A DNA stretch of 64,000 nucleotides from Lysobacterales bacterium (GTDB lineage Bacteria > Pseudomonadota > Gammaproteobacteria > Xanthomonadales > SZUA-36). The stretch is taken from assembly GCA_014238945.1 (NCBI GenBank), contig JABAAB010000064.1:62001-126000 (forward strand), in the 5' to 3' direction. The first letter of the stretch is position 1. Every line of letters begins with the position of its first letter. Shown here in pieces: positions 18,000 through 27,700 of this stretch. The notes under the pieces were generated by a model. The model was given only the letters and a program-made list of their open reading frames with translations, had not been told where the DNA came from and searched no databases. The translations under genes and the position numbers were made by a program.

Positions 18000-18899
18000 A
18001 TGAATACAACAAGCTGGGGCGGTGTATACCCTGCGGTAACAACGAAATTCAAGACAGATTACAGCCTGGACCTGGAGGCGATGGCAGCTCATCTGGAGTT
18101 TCAGATCGACGCTGGCGTGGACGGATTGATAATCCTTGGTTCTTTAGGGGAGAATTCGACACTGGATATGGAAGAGAAGTTGATTATGACGGAATTCTTT
18201 GCCGGGCAGATCGACTCAAGGGTCCCGCTACTTGCCTGTATTGCAGAATCGGATACACGTCAGGCCTGTCATTTTTCAGCCCGTGCGGAAGTCATGGGAG
18301 TTGATGGAATCATGTTACTGCCGCCGATGCGCTATCCAAGCGATAAAAATGAAACGCTGTCCTACTTCAACGAGGTTGCTGCCGCATCTGATCTGCCGGT
18401 GATGTTGTACAACAACCCCGTCGCCTATGGTACCGATCTTGATCCTGCCGATTTTGAAATCCTGGCGTCTAACCCAAGGTTCGTTGCTATCAAGGAGTCA
18501 TCTGCCGATACAAGGCGCATACCTGAAATTCGCCGTAGGCTGGGTGACAGATACGCATTGTTCTGCGGGGTTGACGACCTCGCTTTTGAATGTTTCAGCC
18601 TGGGCGCTGTTGGCTGGGTTGCGGGACTGGTGGTCGCGTTTCCACGGGAGACCGTCGCATTGTATGAGTTAATGGCTGCGCGTAAGTGGGAAGCGGCCAG
18701 GGATCTCTATGACTGGTTTTTGCCCCTGTTGCACCTGGATATCGGTCCAAAATTCGTACAGCAGATCAAGCTGGTTGAAGAAATAATGGGCGTTGGTTCG
18801 GCGCGTGTAAGGTCGCCGAGACTGGCTCTGAATGACAGCGAAACCAGGAAAGTCAGAGACACGGTAGAACGGGCCCTGGCAAACCGCCCGGATTTATAA
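18000..18899 (+). CDS. DHDPS-family lyase, probable 1-pyrroline-4-hydroxy-2-carboxylate deaminase
   Basis: The 299-residue TIM-barrel protein of the dihydrodipicolinate synthase/NAL family has the GSLGENSTLD loop near 47-56, the Tyr of MLYNNPVAYG (Tyr137) and the Schiff-base Lys of FVAIKESSADTRR (Lys165). The start at 18000 follows GGGGA. Alone it could act on many keto-acid substrates. Next to a D-amino-acid-dehydrogenase-like flavoprotein and a hydroxyproline epimerase, the best fit is the deaminase step of hydroxyproline breakdown (HypD/LhpC type), giving 2-oxoglutarate semialdehyde. The specificity is inferred from neighbours. Confidence 0.85.
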   Translation: MNTTSWGGVYPAVTTKFKTDYSLDLEAMAAHLEFQIDAGVDGLIILGSLGENSTLDMEEKLIMTEFFAGQIDSRVPLLACIAESDTRQACHFSARAEVMGVDGIMLLPPMRYPSDKNETLSYFNEVAAASDLPVMLYNNPVAYGTDLDPADFEILASNPRFVAIKESSADTRRIPEIRRRLGDRYALFCGVDDLAFECFSLGAVGWVAGLVVAFPRETVALYELMAARKWEAARDLYDWFLPLLHLDIGPKFVQQIKLVEEIMGVGSARVRSPRLALNDSETRKVRDTVERALANRPDL

Positions 18900-18908
18900 A
18901 GTCGAAAT

Positions 18909-19568
18909 ATGAACGTAACCACCCACAACGGCGGTGAAGGTGGCAGTCTGGCCCAGAGGGCCTACCAGGTGCTGGAAGAGCAACTGGTTACACTAAATCT
19001 GACACCGGGCGAATTGATTGCCGAAAAGGAGCTGATGGAGAAGGCCGGGTATGGCCGTACCCCGGTGCGGGAAGCCATTCAAAGACTGTCAGCGCAGGGA
19101 CTGTTACAGGTCTTACCACGTAAAGGACTGATGGTTACACCCCTGAGACGCTCCGAGTTGGTACAGATAATCGAGGCGCGTCGTGTTCTGGAACGATTGA
19201 TGGTGGTCAAGGCATCTGAAAGGGCAAACCCGGACCAGCGCCAGGCTCTGCGCGTACTGTCAGCACATTTGGAAACGGCCGGCAATGATCTGGAAAGTTT
19301 CTTCCGTCTGGATCACCGTCTGGATGAGTTGTTACAGGCAGCCTGCCAAAACCCCTTCCTGGTCAACGCTCTGGTTGCCATGCATAGTCAATGCCGGCGG
19401 TTGTGGTACCTTCACCGTCATATGCTAAATCTGCCGTTGTCAGCGCAACTCCATACCGGTCTGGCACGAGCAGTAGCACGTGGGGACGGTGCAGGGGCCA
19501 TTCGGGCCCTGGATGAAATTATCGCAATTTTGGAGGAACTGGTTGGTGGACTGGATGTTTTGAGCTGA
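18909..19568 (+). CDS. GntR family (FadR/FCD) transcriptional regulator
   Basis: The 219-residue regulator has an N-terminal winged helix-turn-helix (about 15-80: PGELIAEKELMEKAGYGRTPVREAIQRLSAQGLLQVLPRKGLMV). A C-terminal FCD helical ligand-binding domain follows (about 90-210), with SFFRLDHRLDELLQAACQNP as the metal/ligand-binding His region. It lies inside the catabolic operon, 9 bases after the deaminase, so it probably controls its own operon and responds to a pathway compound. A palindrome at the promoter (17954) is a candidate target. Confidence 0.93.
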   Translation: MNVTTHNGGEGGSLAQRAYQVLEEQLVTLNLTPGELIAEKELMEKAGYGRTPVREAIQRLSAQGLLQVLPRKGLMVTPLRRSELVQIIEARRVLERLMVVKASERANPDQRQALRVLSAHLETAGNDLESFFRLDHRLDELLQAACQNPFLVNALVAMHSQCRRLWYLHRHMLNLPLSAQLHTGLARAVARGDGAGAIRALDEIIAILEELVGGLDVLS

Positions 19569-19569
19569 T

Positions 19570-20835
19570 ATGAGCCCCGGTGATGGAAATGGCAGAAATC
19601 CGCATTGTGTCGTCATAGGCGCGGGCATCATCGGGTCCTGCTGCGCCTGGTATCTTCAGAAAAGTGGGCTGGATGTAACACTGATTGATCCCGTGCTCCC
19701 GGGTCAGTCCTGCAGTTCGGGCAATGCCTCTTGTATCGCCACCTCCAGCATAATTCCGTTCTCCTACCCGGGTGTGATCAGGAAGGTACCCGGCTGGTTA
19801 CTCGACCCGATTGGTCCGATGTATATTCGTCCTCGTGACTTGCCGGCTTTGATACCGTGGTTCTGGAAGTTCTGGCGTGCGAGTAACATGAAAAAAGTTG
19901 AGACGGTTGCGGTTGCACAGGCCTCATTGATGCACAGTGCGTTTGCAGATTATGACGAGATACTCAAGGCCACGGGATCAAGCCACCTGAAATGCTCCAA
20001 GGGCGCCATACACCTGTATGACACCGAGCAGGAATACCGTGCAGATCAATGGCAGGATCAACTGCGCACCAGCCTGGGTTTCGAATCCCACAGACTTACT
20101 GCATCAGAATTGAAATCTCTGGTGCCATGTCTCAAGTTGGACCAGGGTGTGGCAACGATGATGCCGGACTGGCAGCATCTGTTGGATCCGCTCAGGGTGA
20201 TCGAACACATCGCAGAACACTGCACCGGCAATGGCGGCCGTTGGATCCAGGATCGGGTGATTGAGGCGAGTTCAACGGAATCAGTTGTTTGCCTGAAAAC
20301 GGAATCCGGTCGGGTCATTGAAGCTGACAAGCTGGTGGTGGCAACAGGCGCCTGGTCCAATGAGATTGCCACGCAACTGGACTACAAGGTACCGATGATC
20401 GCGAAACGAGGTTACCACAGCATGATTGCTGACCCGGGTATCGAACTGGAGTATCCGGTAATGTCGCTCAGCCGTGCATTTGTCATGACACCGCTAAACG
20501 ACGGGTTGAGGATAGCAGGCACAGCGGAATTTGCCGCGCTGGATGCAGAGCCGGATTACAAACGCGCCAGGGTGTTGCTCAAACAAGCCAGCAATTATCT
20601 TGAAGGCCTGCAATATGAAGGGGTAACCGAATGGATGGGGCCACGACCGATGATGTCGGACTCAATGCCGGTAATTTCGGTTTCACCCGGGCATGCGAAT
20701 GTTTATTATGCCTTTGGACATGGGCATTATGGATTAACTCAGGGACCGACCACTGGTCGTATTATTTCCGACCTGGTTACCGGGAACGAGCCGTCGACAG
20801 ATCTTTCGGCTTTTCGTTTTGACCGGTTTGTATGA
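19570..20835 (+). CDS. FAD-dependent D-amino acid dehydrogenase-like, probable D-hydroxyproline dehydrogenase
   Basis: The 421-residue DadA-like flavoprotein starts with the dinucleotide-binding VVIGAGIIGSCCAWYLQ followed by VTLIDP. It has SCSSGNASCIATSSIIP near 50 and LVVATGAWSN near 257, and ends with the second FAD contact, YYAFGHGHYGLTQGPTTGRIISDLV. The start lies one base after the GntR stop, so the two are coupled. In the hydroxyproline pathway this enzyme oxidises cis-4-hydroxy-D-proline to the pyrroline; D-proline or other D-amino acids are alternatives. Confidence 0.9.
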   Translation: MSPGDGNGRNPHCVVIGAGIIGSCCAWYLQKSGLDVTLIDPVLPGQSCSSGNASCIATSSIIPFSYPGVIRKVPGWLLDPIGPMYIRPRDLPALIPWFWKFWRASNMKKVETVAVAQASLMHSAFADYDEILKATGSSHLKCSKGAIHLYDTEQEYRADQWQDQLRTSLGFESHRLTASELKSLVPCLKLDQGVATMMPDWQHLLDPLRVIEHIAEHCTGNGGRWIQDRVIEASSTESVVCLKTESGRVIEADKLVVATGAWSNEIATQLDYKVPMIAKRGYHSMIADPGIELEYPVMSLSRAFVMTPLNDGLRIAGTAEFAALDAEPDYKRARVLLKQASNYLEGLQYEGVTEWMGPRPMMSDSMPVISVSPGHANVYYAFGHGHYGLTQGPTTGRIISDLVTGNEPSTDLSAFRFDRFV

Positions 20836-20892
20836 ATCTGCAATGGGGCGGCAATTGGTCCGATTGAATTCTGGCTGATGCGGGGGCGATTG

Positions 20893-21909
20893 ATGAAGAA
20901 ACCAGCAAAAACAACGTTCCACTGTATCGATGGTCATACCTGTGGAAACCCTGTACGGGTCGTAAAATCAGGTGCTCCCAAGCTTCAAGGGAAAACCATG
21001 CTGGACCGTCGTGAGCACTTTTTGCAGGAATTTGACTGGATTCGCACCGCGCTGATGTTTGAGCCACGTGGTCACGCGATGATGTCCGGTAGTATGCTTT
21101 ACCCCAGCAACCGAGATGATTGCGATATCGGTGTATTATTCATCGAAACCTCCGGCTGCCTGGCCATGTGCGGCCACGGTGCCATTGGCACGGTAAGCAT
21201 AGCAATTGAAAAAAAGCTGGTCGTACCTCGAGTTGAAGGTGAATTGCATCTCGAAACGCCTGCCGGCAAAGTTGTAGCCAGTTATACCCAGTCAGAAGGC
21301 CGCGTCAAGTCGGTCCGATTGGTCAACGTTCCATCGTACCTGCACGCACAGGGTTTGACTGTCGAATGTCCTGAACTGGGCGGAGATCTTACGGTGGACG
21401 TGGGTTATGGCGGCGCATTCTATGCCATTGTTGACCCACAGACCCATTACCGGGATCTTGAAGAACTTTCAGCCAATGAAATATTGCGCATCAGTCCATT
21501 GCTGAGGGATCGCCTGAACAGGAAATATGATTTCATACACCCCGAAGATCCGCGTATTACCTCGTTGACACACATTGAATGGACCGGCAAGCCGGTGCAA
21601 CCCGATTCAGATGGGCGCAATGCTGTCTTTTATGGTGAATCGGCGATAGATCGTTCACCCTGTGGCACCGGCACTTCAGCACGCATGGCGCAATTGGCTG
21701 CCCAGGGCCGTCTGGGCAAAGGTGATAGATTTGTTCATGAGAGTTATATTGGCAGTCAGTTTACAGGCGGGATTGAAGAACTGACCCGGGTCGGTGATTT
21801 CCCGGCCATTATTCCTTCAATAGAAGGCTGGGCCAGGATTTACGGTGAAAACATTATAACGGTTGATGCCAGGGACGATCCGTATTGGCAAGGGTTCCTG
21901 GTCACATAG
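20893..21909 (+). CDS. 4-hydroxyproline epimerase (proline racemase family)
   Basis: The 338-residue protein starts FHCIDGHTCGNPVRVV, the usual start of this family. Both catalytic cysteines are present: Cys93 in AMCGHGAIG and Cys257 in RSPCGTGTSA. The dehydratase branch, which has Thr in the second place, is thus ruled out. The enzyme interconverts trans-4-hydroxy-L-proline and cis-4-hydroxy-D-proline by proton abstraction on both faces. It sits 57 bases after the flavoprotein that would oxidise its product. The ATG at 20893 is preferred over a GTG-type start 15 bases upstream. Confidence 0.92.
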   Translation: MKKPAKTTFHCIDGHTCGNPVRVVKSGAPKLQGKTMLDRREHFLQEFDWIRTALMFEPRGHAMMSGSMLYPSNRDDCDIGVLFIETSGCLAMCGHGAIGTVSIAIEKKLVVPRVEGELHLETPAGKVVASYTQSEGRVKSVRLVNVPSYLHAQGLTVECPELGGDLTVDVGYGGAFYAIVDPQTHYRDLEELSANEILRISPLLRDRLNRKYDFIHPEDPRITSLTHIEWTGKPVQPDSDGRNAVFYGESAIDRSPCGTGTSARMAQLAAQGRLGKGDRFVHESYIGSQFTGGIEELTRVGDFPAIIPSIEGWARIYGENIITVDARDDPYWQGFLVT

Positions 21910-21923
21910 CCTCCGGAGAGAAA

Positions 21924-23693
21924 ATGCATATGAGACTGACCCTGTTTTTGTTGCTGGCAACGCTGATACCGGCGATGGCGCAATCCGCCGACGACAGCGA
22001 AACACTTCGCGCTCTGTTTGATAAGGAATGGAATTTTCGTATCAGGGAATATCCTTCGCTGGCTAGTGACAACGGACTTGAGGGCTATGGTGGAAAACTG
22101 AGTCATGTCAGCGAGCAGGACCAGCGCAGACGTTATCTGTTCTGGAAGCAGATCCAGGCAGAGCACGAGGAAATATCCTGCCAGAACCTTGAACGTGAGG
22201 AGTGTATCAACTACCGCATGTTCGGCCGCCAGATACACCAGTTCCTGGCAGATTATGAAACCCGCGCATACCTGATTACATTCAATAGCGACTGGGGTTT
22301 CTACCTGTCGTGGGGACGCTGGGGTGACAGCACCGATATTAATACCCTTGAAGATTATCGTGATTACCTGTCGCGTTTGAATGCATTGCCTCAGGTCATG
22401 GACGAATACATTGAGCTGATGCGCGAGGGTTTACGAATCGGTATGACCCAGCCATTTGTAATCCTGGCCGGTCGGGATGTGCCCATCAGGAAGCAACTGG
22501 TTGATTCCCCTGAGCGCAGTCCATTTTTCAAACCTTTTTTGAACTTCAACAAATCCATATCCGACCGGGATCAGCAGCAATTGACAGAACAGGCCCGCAC
22601 AGCGGTAATCAACGGTGTTGTTCCGGCCTACCAGCGGCTGCTGAATTTTTTTCTGGATGAATATTTTCCGGGTGCCAGGAAAGAGCTTGCTGCCAGCGCT
22701 CTTCCAGATGGTCAGCGGTTTTACCAGGAACAGATTTACCGCTATGCAACAGTGGACATGACGGCGGATGAAATTCACAAACTCGGCCTTAGCGAGGTTG
22801 CCCGTATACGTACGGAGATGGAAGCGATTATCAAGTCGGTGAATTTCGAGGGATCCCTGGCTGATTTCATACATTTTCTTCGCACTGACCCTCAGTTTTA
22901 CGCAACAACACCCCACCAGTTATTGGCGGAGGCATCCTGGATCGCCAAGAAGGTGGATGGCCGTCTGCCGAAAATGTTTAAAAAACTTCCACGCCAACCC
23001 TATGGTGTGGCACCGGTTCCCGAAGCCATAGCACCTTTTTACACCGCCGGTCGTTACGTGGGTGCGCCCAATTCAGCACATCGTGGTGGATATTACTGGG
23101 TTAATACCTATGCTCTTGATAGCCGTCCACTATATACTCTGCCGGCATTGACACTTCACGAAGCGGTCCCAGGGCATCATTTACAGAATGCCTTGGCATC
23201 GGAGCAGAGTGACCAGCCACCGTTCAGACGCAATAATTACATTTCCGCTTACGGAGAAGGGTGGGCCTTGTATGCCGAGAAACTTGGAATCGAGATGGAT
23301 ATATACGAGACCCCCTATCAGAATTTCGGCAGGTTGACCTATGAAATGTGGAGGGCCTGTCGCCTGGTAATCGACACCGGTGTTCATTCCAAAGGATGGG
23401 GCCGGGAAAAAGCACAGGAATACCTGGCATCCAATACCGCGTTGTCCATTCATGAAATAACCACTGAAGTTGACCGCTATATTTCATGGCCGGCGCAGGC
23501 GCTGAGTTACAAATTGGGTGAATACACCATCTGGCAACTACGCCGTGAAGCCGAGACCAGTCTGGCTGCGGATTTTGATTTGAGGGATTTTCATGATTTC
23601 ATTCTGTCACTGGGTTCTGTACCACTTGACATACTCAATGACGAGGTTCATCGCTGGATTACAGAGCGAATACCAGCACCATCGGAATCATAG
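21924..23693 (+). CDS. DUF885 family exported zinc peptidase-like protein
   Basis: From the ATG at 21924, six bases after GGAGAG, the product has 589 residues with a signal peptide (about 1-19, ending AMAQS). It is helical throughout. The likely zinc site is LHEAVPGHH (His412-Glu413...His418/419), with ISAYGEGWALYAEKLG about 25 residues later supplying the third ligand. This pattern is typical of DUF885 proteins, some of which are peptidases. It follows the epimerase by 14 bases, so it is very probably in the hydroxyproline operon. Releasing hydroxyproline from peptides would fit but is unproven. Confidence 0.88.
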   Translation: MHMRLTLFLLLATLIPAMAQSADDSETLRALFDKEWNFRIREYPSLASDNGLEGYGGKLSHVSEQDQRRRYLFWKQIQAEHEEISCQNLEREECINYRMFGRQIHQFLADYETRAYLITFNSDWGFYLSWGRWGDSTDINTLEDYRDYLSRLNALPQVMDEYIELMREGLRIGMTQPFVILAGRDVPIRKQLVDSPERSPFFKPFLNFNKSISDRDQQQLTEQARTAVINGVVPAYQRLLNFFLDEYFPGARKELAASALPDGQRFYQEQIYRYATVDMTADEIHKLGLSEVARIRTEMEAIIKSVNFEGSLADFIHFLRTDPQFYATTPHQLLAEASWIAKKVDGRLPKMFKKLPRQPYGVAPVPEAIAPFYTAGRYVGAPNSAHRGGYYWVNTYALDSRPLYTLPALTLHEAVPGHHLQNALASEQSDQPPFRRNNYISAYGEGWALYAEKLGIEMDIYETPYQNFGRLTYEMWRACRLVIDTGVHSKGWGREKAQEYLASNTALSIHEITTEVDRYISWPAQALSYKLGEYTIWQLRREAETSLAADFDLRDFHDFILSLGSVPLDILNDEVHRWITERIPAPSES

Positions 23694-23742
23694 GGGAAAT
23701 GAAAATTTTTCCTGATACAAATTACAATTGAGGAACAGACAA

Positions 23743-24183
23743 GTGAAATTTAATGTTCGGTTTTTTCTACTCGCGGCAATTGCTTCAACCCTGGTTTCAA
23801 TCACAGCCAATGCAGAATCTCCCGAGCGCAGTTCATCACCTGAAGATGCCAGGCTGTATTTTATTGCGCCCCGGGATGGACAGGTGGTGAATGGAGAGTT
23901 CCGAGTACAGTTTGGCCTGCGTGGCATGGGTGTGGCACCGGCAGGTGTTGACTCAGCACACAGTGGTCATCATCATCTGCTGATAGACTTCGATGGTATG
24001 CCAGAGTTGGACTTGCCTATGCCTAAATCTGAACACCTGCTACATTTCGGTGGGGGTCAGACTGAAACTCTGCTGAATCTCCCGGCCGGCCAACACACAC
24101 TTCAACTGATACTTGGTAATCACCTGCATATCCCACACCAGCCGATTGTGCAATCGGAGAAAATCAGTATCCTCGTTGAGTAA
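23743..24183 (+). CDS. DUF4399 family exported protein
   Basis: A GTG at 23743 with GAGGAA upstream gives a 146-residue protein with a signal peptide (about 1-24, ending ITANAE). The mature part has LYFIAPRDGQVVNG, VQFGLRGMGVAPAG, and a His-rich GHHHLLIDFDGMP, then LGNHLHIPH, all typical of DUF4399. The His clusters suggest metal binding, but the function is not known. It lies 49 bases after the DUF885 gene and may be the last gene of that transcript. Confidence 0.85.
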   Translation: MKFNVRFFLLAAIASTLVSITANAESPERSSSPEDARLYFIAPRDGQVVNGEFRVQFGLRGMGVAPAGVDSAHSGHHHLLIDFDGMPELDLPMPKSEHLLHFGGGQTETLLNLPAGQHTLQLILGNHLHIPHQPIVQSEKISILVE

Positions 24184-24235
24184 TGTTTGAGCGGGAATAA
24201 TGGGTCATCCAGGTTGTTTACGACGTGGCAATCAG

Positions 24236-24697
24236 TCAGTTGCCGTATGCCGTCTCTTCGACAATCAGTGTGAGTTCAGACAGTTCCGGAATAAATGCCG
24301 CTTCGTCTTCCACGCTTACCTTGCTGAACAGGCCCTTTGGCAATTTTTTAGTTTCCTGCTCAATCAGAATTTCTGAGCTAACTTTTTTGAGACGAGGTAA
24401 TCCCTGTATTACCAGTCCGATGTAATAGACCTGATTGGATTCCCCGAGGGTCTTGATAATCAGTATGCGGGCCTTACGGGACAACACACTTCTTGAGGTT
24501 TTTTCAATCAGGTTCAGAAAACTGATGATGGGAACCTGCCAGCCGTTCCATGCGATGTCGCCCAGCAGCCAGGGTGGTGCTTTTTTGAAGGGCTCAGGCG
24601 AGGTGAATTCAATTACCTCGGCCACCACACTGCTGGGAAGCAGCATATAACCGTCCGTTAGCGGTGCCATGATCGTGCGTATCTCATTTTCAGTCAT
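24236..24697 (-). CDS. chpC: CheW-like chemotaxis protein ChpC
   Basis: The 153-residue protein has only a CheW-like fold: GYMLLPSSVVAEVIEF, PWLLGDIAWNGWQVPIISF and RILIIKTLG. It lies 39 bases after chpA on the same strand, the place ChpC holds in the Pseudomonas pil-chp cluster. ChpC is an accessory adaptor between receptors and the ChpA kinase. It ends the Chp operon here, convergent with the DUF4399 gene. Confidence 0.82.
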   Translation of the reverse strand: MTENEIRTIMAPLTDGYMLLPSSVVAEVIEFTSPEPFKKAPPWLLGDIAWNGWQVPIISFLNLIEKTSRSVLSRKARILIIKTLGESNQVYYIGLVIQGLPRLKKVSSEILIEQETKKLPKGLFSKVSVEDEAAFIPELSELTLIVEETAYGN

Positions 24698-24736
24698 GTC
24701 AATACCAGCGTAAAAAGTTGTTGAGTTTCATAAGCA

Positions 24737-27700
24737 TTATTTCGACAGCAGTGCTGTAACCTCGGCCATCAATTCTGATTCCTTGTACGGTTTGGAAATA
24801 TATGCATTGGCTCCAGCTTTACGACCACGGTCACGGTGCTTCTTTCCTGCTCGTGAAGTGATCATAATGATGGGAATTTTGCGTAATCTTGCGTCGCTGC
24901 GTACGTGTTCTGCAACCGCGTAACCATCCATACGAGGCATTTCAACATCCAGCAACAGGATATCCGGTACTTTTTCCTGCAACTGCTCGGTTGCATCAAC
25001 TCCGTCTCTTGCAGTAATGACCTCGAAATCGTGTCGCTCCAGAACACGCGATGTTACTTTTCGCATGGTGATGGAATCGTCTACCACCATAGCCAGGGTC
25101 TTACTCGGCCCTAAGTCGATGGGTTCCATTCGGGTTACAGGACGGGCATCCGCCAACAGGCCCTGTCTGATCAGCGGTCCAGCATCGATGATGATGACTA
25201 CCTGACCATCGGCGGTAATAGTGCCACCCAGGATACCGGGAACGCTGCTGATTTGTGGTCCGACCGGTTTGATGACAATTTCATTGTGCCCCAATAATTC
25301 GGGTACACGGAACGCGGCACGATGCTCTCCGGACTTAATCATCAAAATGGAAATGGTGTCATCACCTATCGGTGTTGAAACTTCACCCAGCAATTGTTCC
25401 AATTCGAGTATGGTGTATTGTTCGTCGGCAAATTCGTAAGCCGGTGTTTCGCCTTCGAGCAAAGTCTCGTAATCGACAGGCAACATACGTGCCACGCCGG
25501 CGACGCTGGTGAGTGGAATCAGGTAGCGACGATCACCGGCAACCACGCCTATGGCCTGCATGACAGCCAGGGTGAATGGAATCCGAATGGTAAAACGGGT
25601 AAAGCTGCCTGTTTCCGTGCTTATCTCAATGGAACCTCCAATTTGCTTGATCTCATTATTGACCACGTCCATACCAATACCACGACCGGCAAGTCCGGTA
25701 ACGGTCTTTGATGTTGAGAATCCGCTGTGAAGAATAAACTGTATCAATTGCTCTGTTTGCAGATTGGTATCCCTGTCAACCAGTCCGAGCATAACAGCCC
25801 GCTTGCGTATGGCATTGAGGTCAAGTCCCGCGCCATCATCTTCAACACGAACAACGAATTCGGTGGCTTCGGCTGCAACCGTTATAGTGATTGAACCCTG
25901 GGCCGGCTTCTTAAGCTTTCGGCGTACCGCCGGGGATTCAATGCCATGCACAATGGAATTTCGAAGCAGGTGTTCCAATGGCGCGGTGATTCTTTCCAAT
26001 ACGTTGCGGTCAAGCCGATCACCACCGTCGGTCATACGCAATTGTAAACGGGCTTTTTTGCGTACCTCGCCTGACGCGGTTCGAACAATTCTTCGTAAGC
26101 GGGCTGCGATGGTTCCGAAGTGCACCATACGCGTTTGCATCAGCCCTTCCTGTAACTCTGTGCTGACCCTTGATTGTTGCACCAGCAGCGCCTCGGAATT
26201 ACGTGCTGCCTCATCAAGTAACTCCTGCAAGTTCAGCAGATCAGATACCGATTCTGACAAACCGCGAGAAAGTTGCTGCATAGATGAGAAACGATCCATT
26301 TCCAAAGGATCGAATTCTTCGGACCCCTCGGGTGCCTGATGACGGTACCTTGAACGGGTCTGGATTTCGGTTTCAATTTCCAGTTTCCGGAATTGATCCC
26401 TCAGTCTTGAAACGGTTTTATCAAACTCGTTGAGATTTTCCCGCAGGTTACCCACCTGCTGCTCGAGACGTGAACGGAAAATACTGACTTCGCCAGCGGA
26501 ATTGACCAATGAATCGAGCAGGTCTGCATCCACCCGAATTTGTTGCGTCCCCTGGTTCTCGTCCGCAAGATCCTCAGCCGCCGGTTCTTCAGTCGGTTGT
26601 ACGGCTACATCCGGAATTTCCAGTAATTCTTCCGGTGTGCTGTCTATTCTCGCCGGTTTATCGTCACTGACCATTGGCTGTGCGCGCACAGCGGTAAGGG
26701 CCGCTACCTGCAGTTCAAATCTCCTCAGCGCTTCTCCTGTAACCGGAGTCTGTCCCTTGCTTACCTGTTCCACCCAGTTGTTGAGACGGTCACATCCCTG
26801 TTCGAGCGCTTCAATAGCCGAAAGGGTGGGTGGTAGCAAGTTCCCTGCGATTCGTTCGAGCAGAGTCTCCATCGCATGGCTGAGATCACCCATGGAAATC
26901 AATCCGGACATGCGTGCGCCGCCCTTGAAGGTGTGGATCTCACGTTGCAGATTTTGTACGATTGCCAGATCCGGCATGTTGTCACGCCAGTCGTTAAGAA
27001 GTGAATCGCTCCGCTCCAGGATTTCACCGGCTTCTTCAAGAAATATGCCGATAATCTCGATGTCTGCGGAATCTGCATCTTCTATGCTTTCATCTTCAGA
27101 CTCAATTGTGTCATCAGCCTGTGAAAAAGGCGGTGATTCTTCCAATGCAGAGGTGTCGGTTTGGCCATCCTTGACTAAATTTTCATCCGAACTCGCGGGC
27201 ATAACTGTGCCAATTTCGGGATCGGAGTCAAGGTCAACGATGGACCTTTTGCCAATTTGGTCAGCACCATCAAATTCAGCAGCCAGGGATTGCAATTGTT
27301 CGATTTGGCTTATCTCGTCATCCGCAAGAGCAATGTCTGTATCCCCTTCGTGGATTGCAAGGCAAGTTTGCAGATGTGCCAGGCTGCTTGCTATGGTCCA
27401 CACGGCGATATCTGTAAACTTACCACCACTGATGCGTTGTGCTTCCAGCAACTCCTCAAGTGCCCTTGCCAGGTCGGATTCACGACCTATGGGTACCTGT
27501 GCTGTTACCCCGGAAATTGAGTGGAGCGCACGAATTTCGTCATCACTTGCCGTCGAACTGCGATCTCTGGATATGCGCTCCATTACTGATTTCAGTCTTG
27601 CGAGGTTGTCCGCCAGTTCTTTGCGTATCAATGACTGAAGGGTAGTTTCGTCGGGGGCTGAATCTTTGACAGTGGTTTGCGCATCTGGCGGTTTCCCGCC

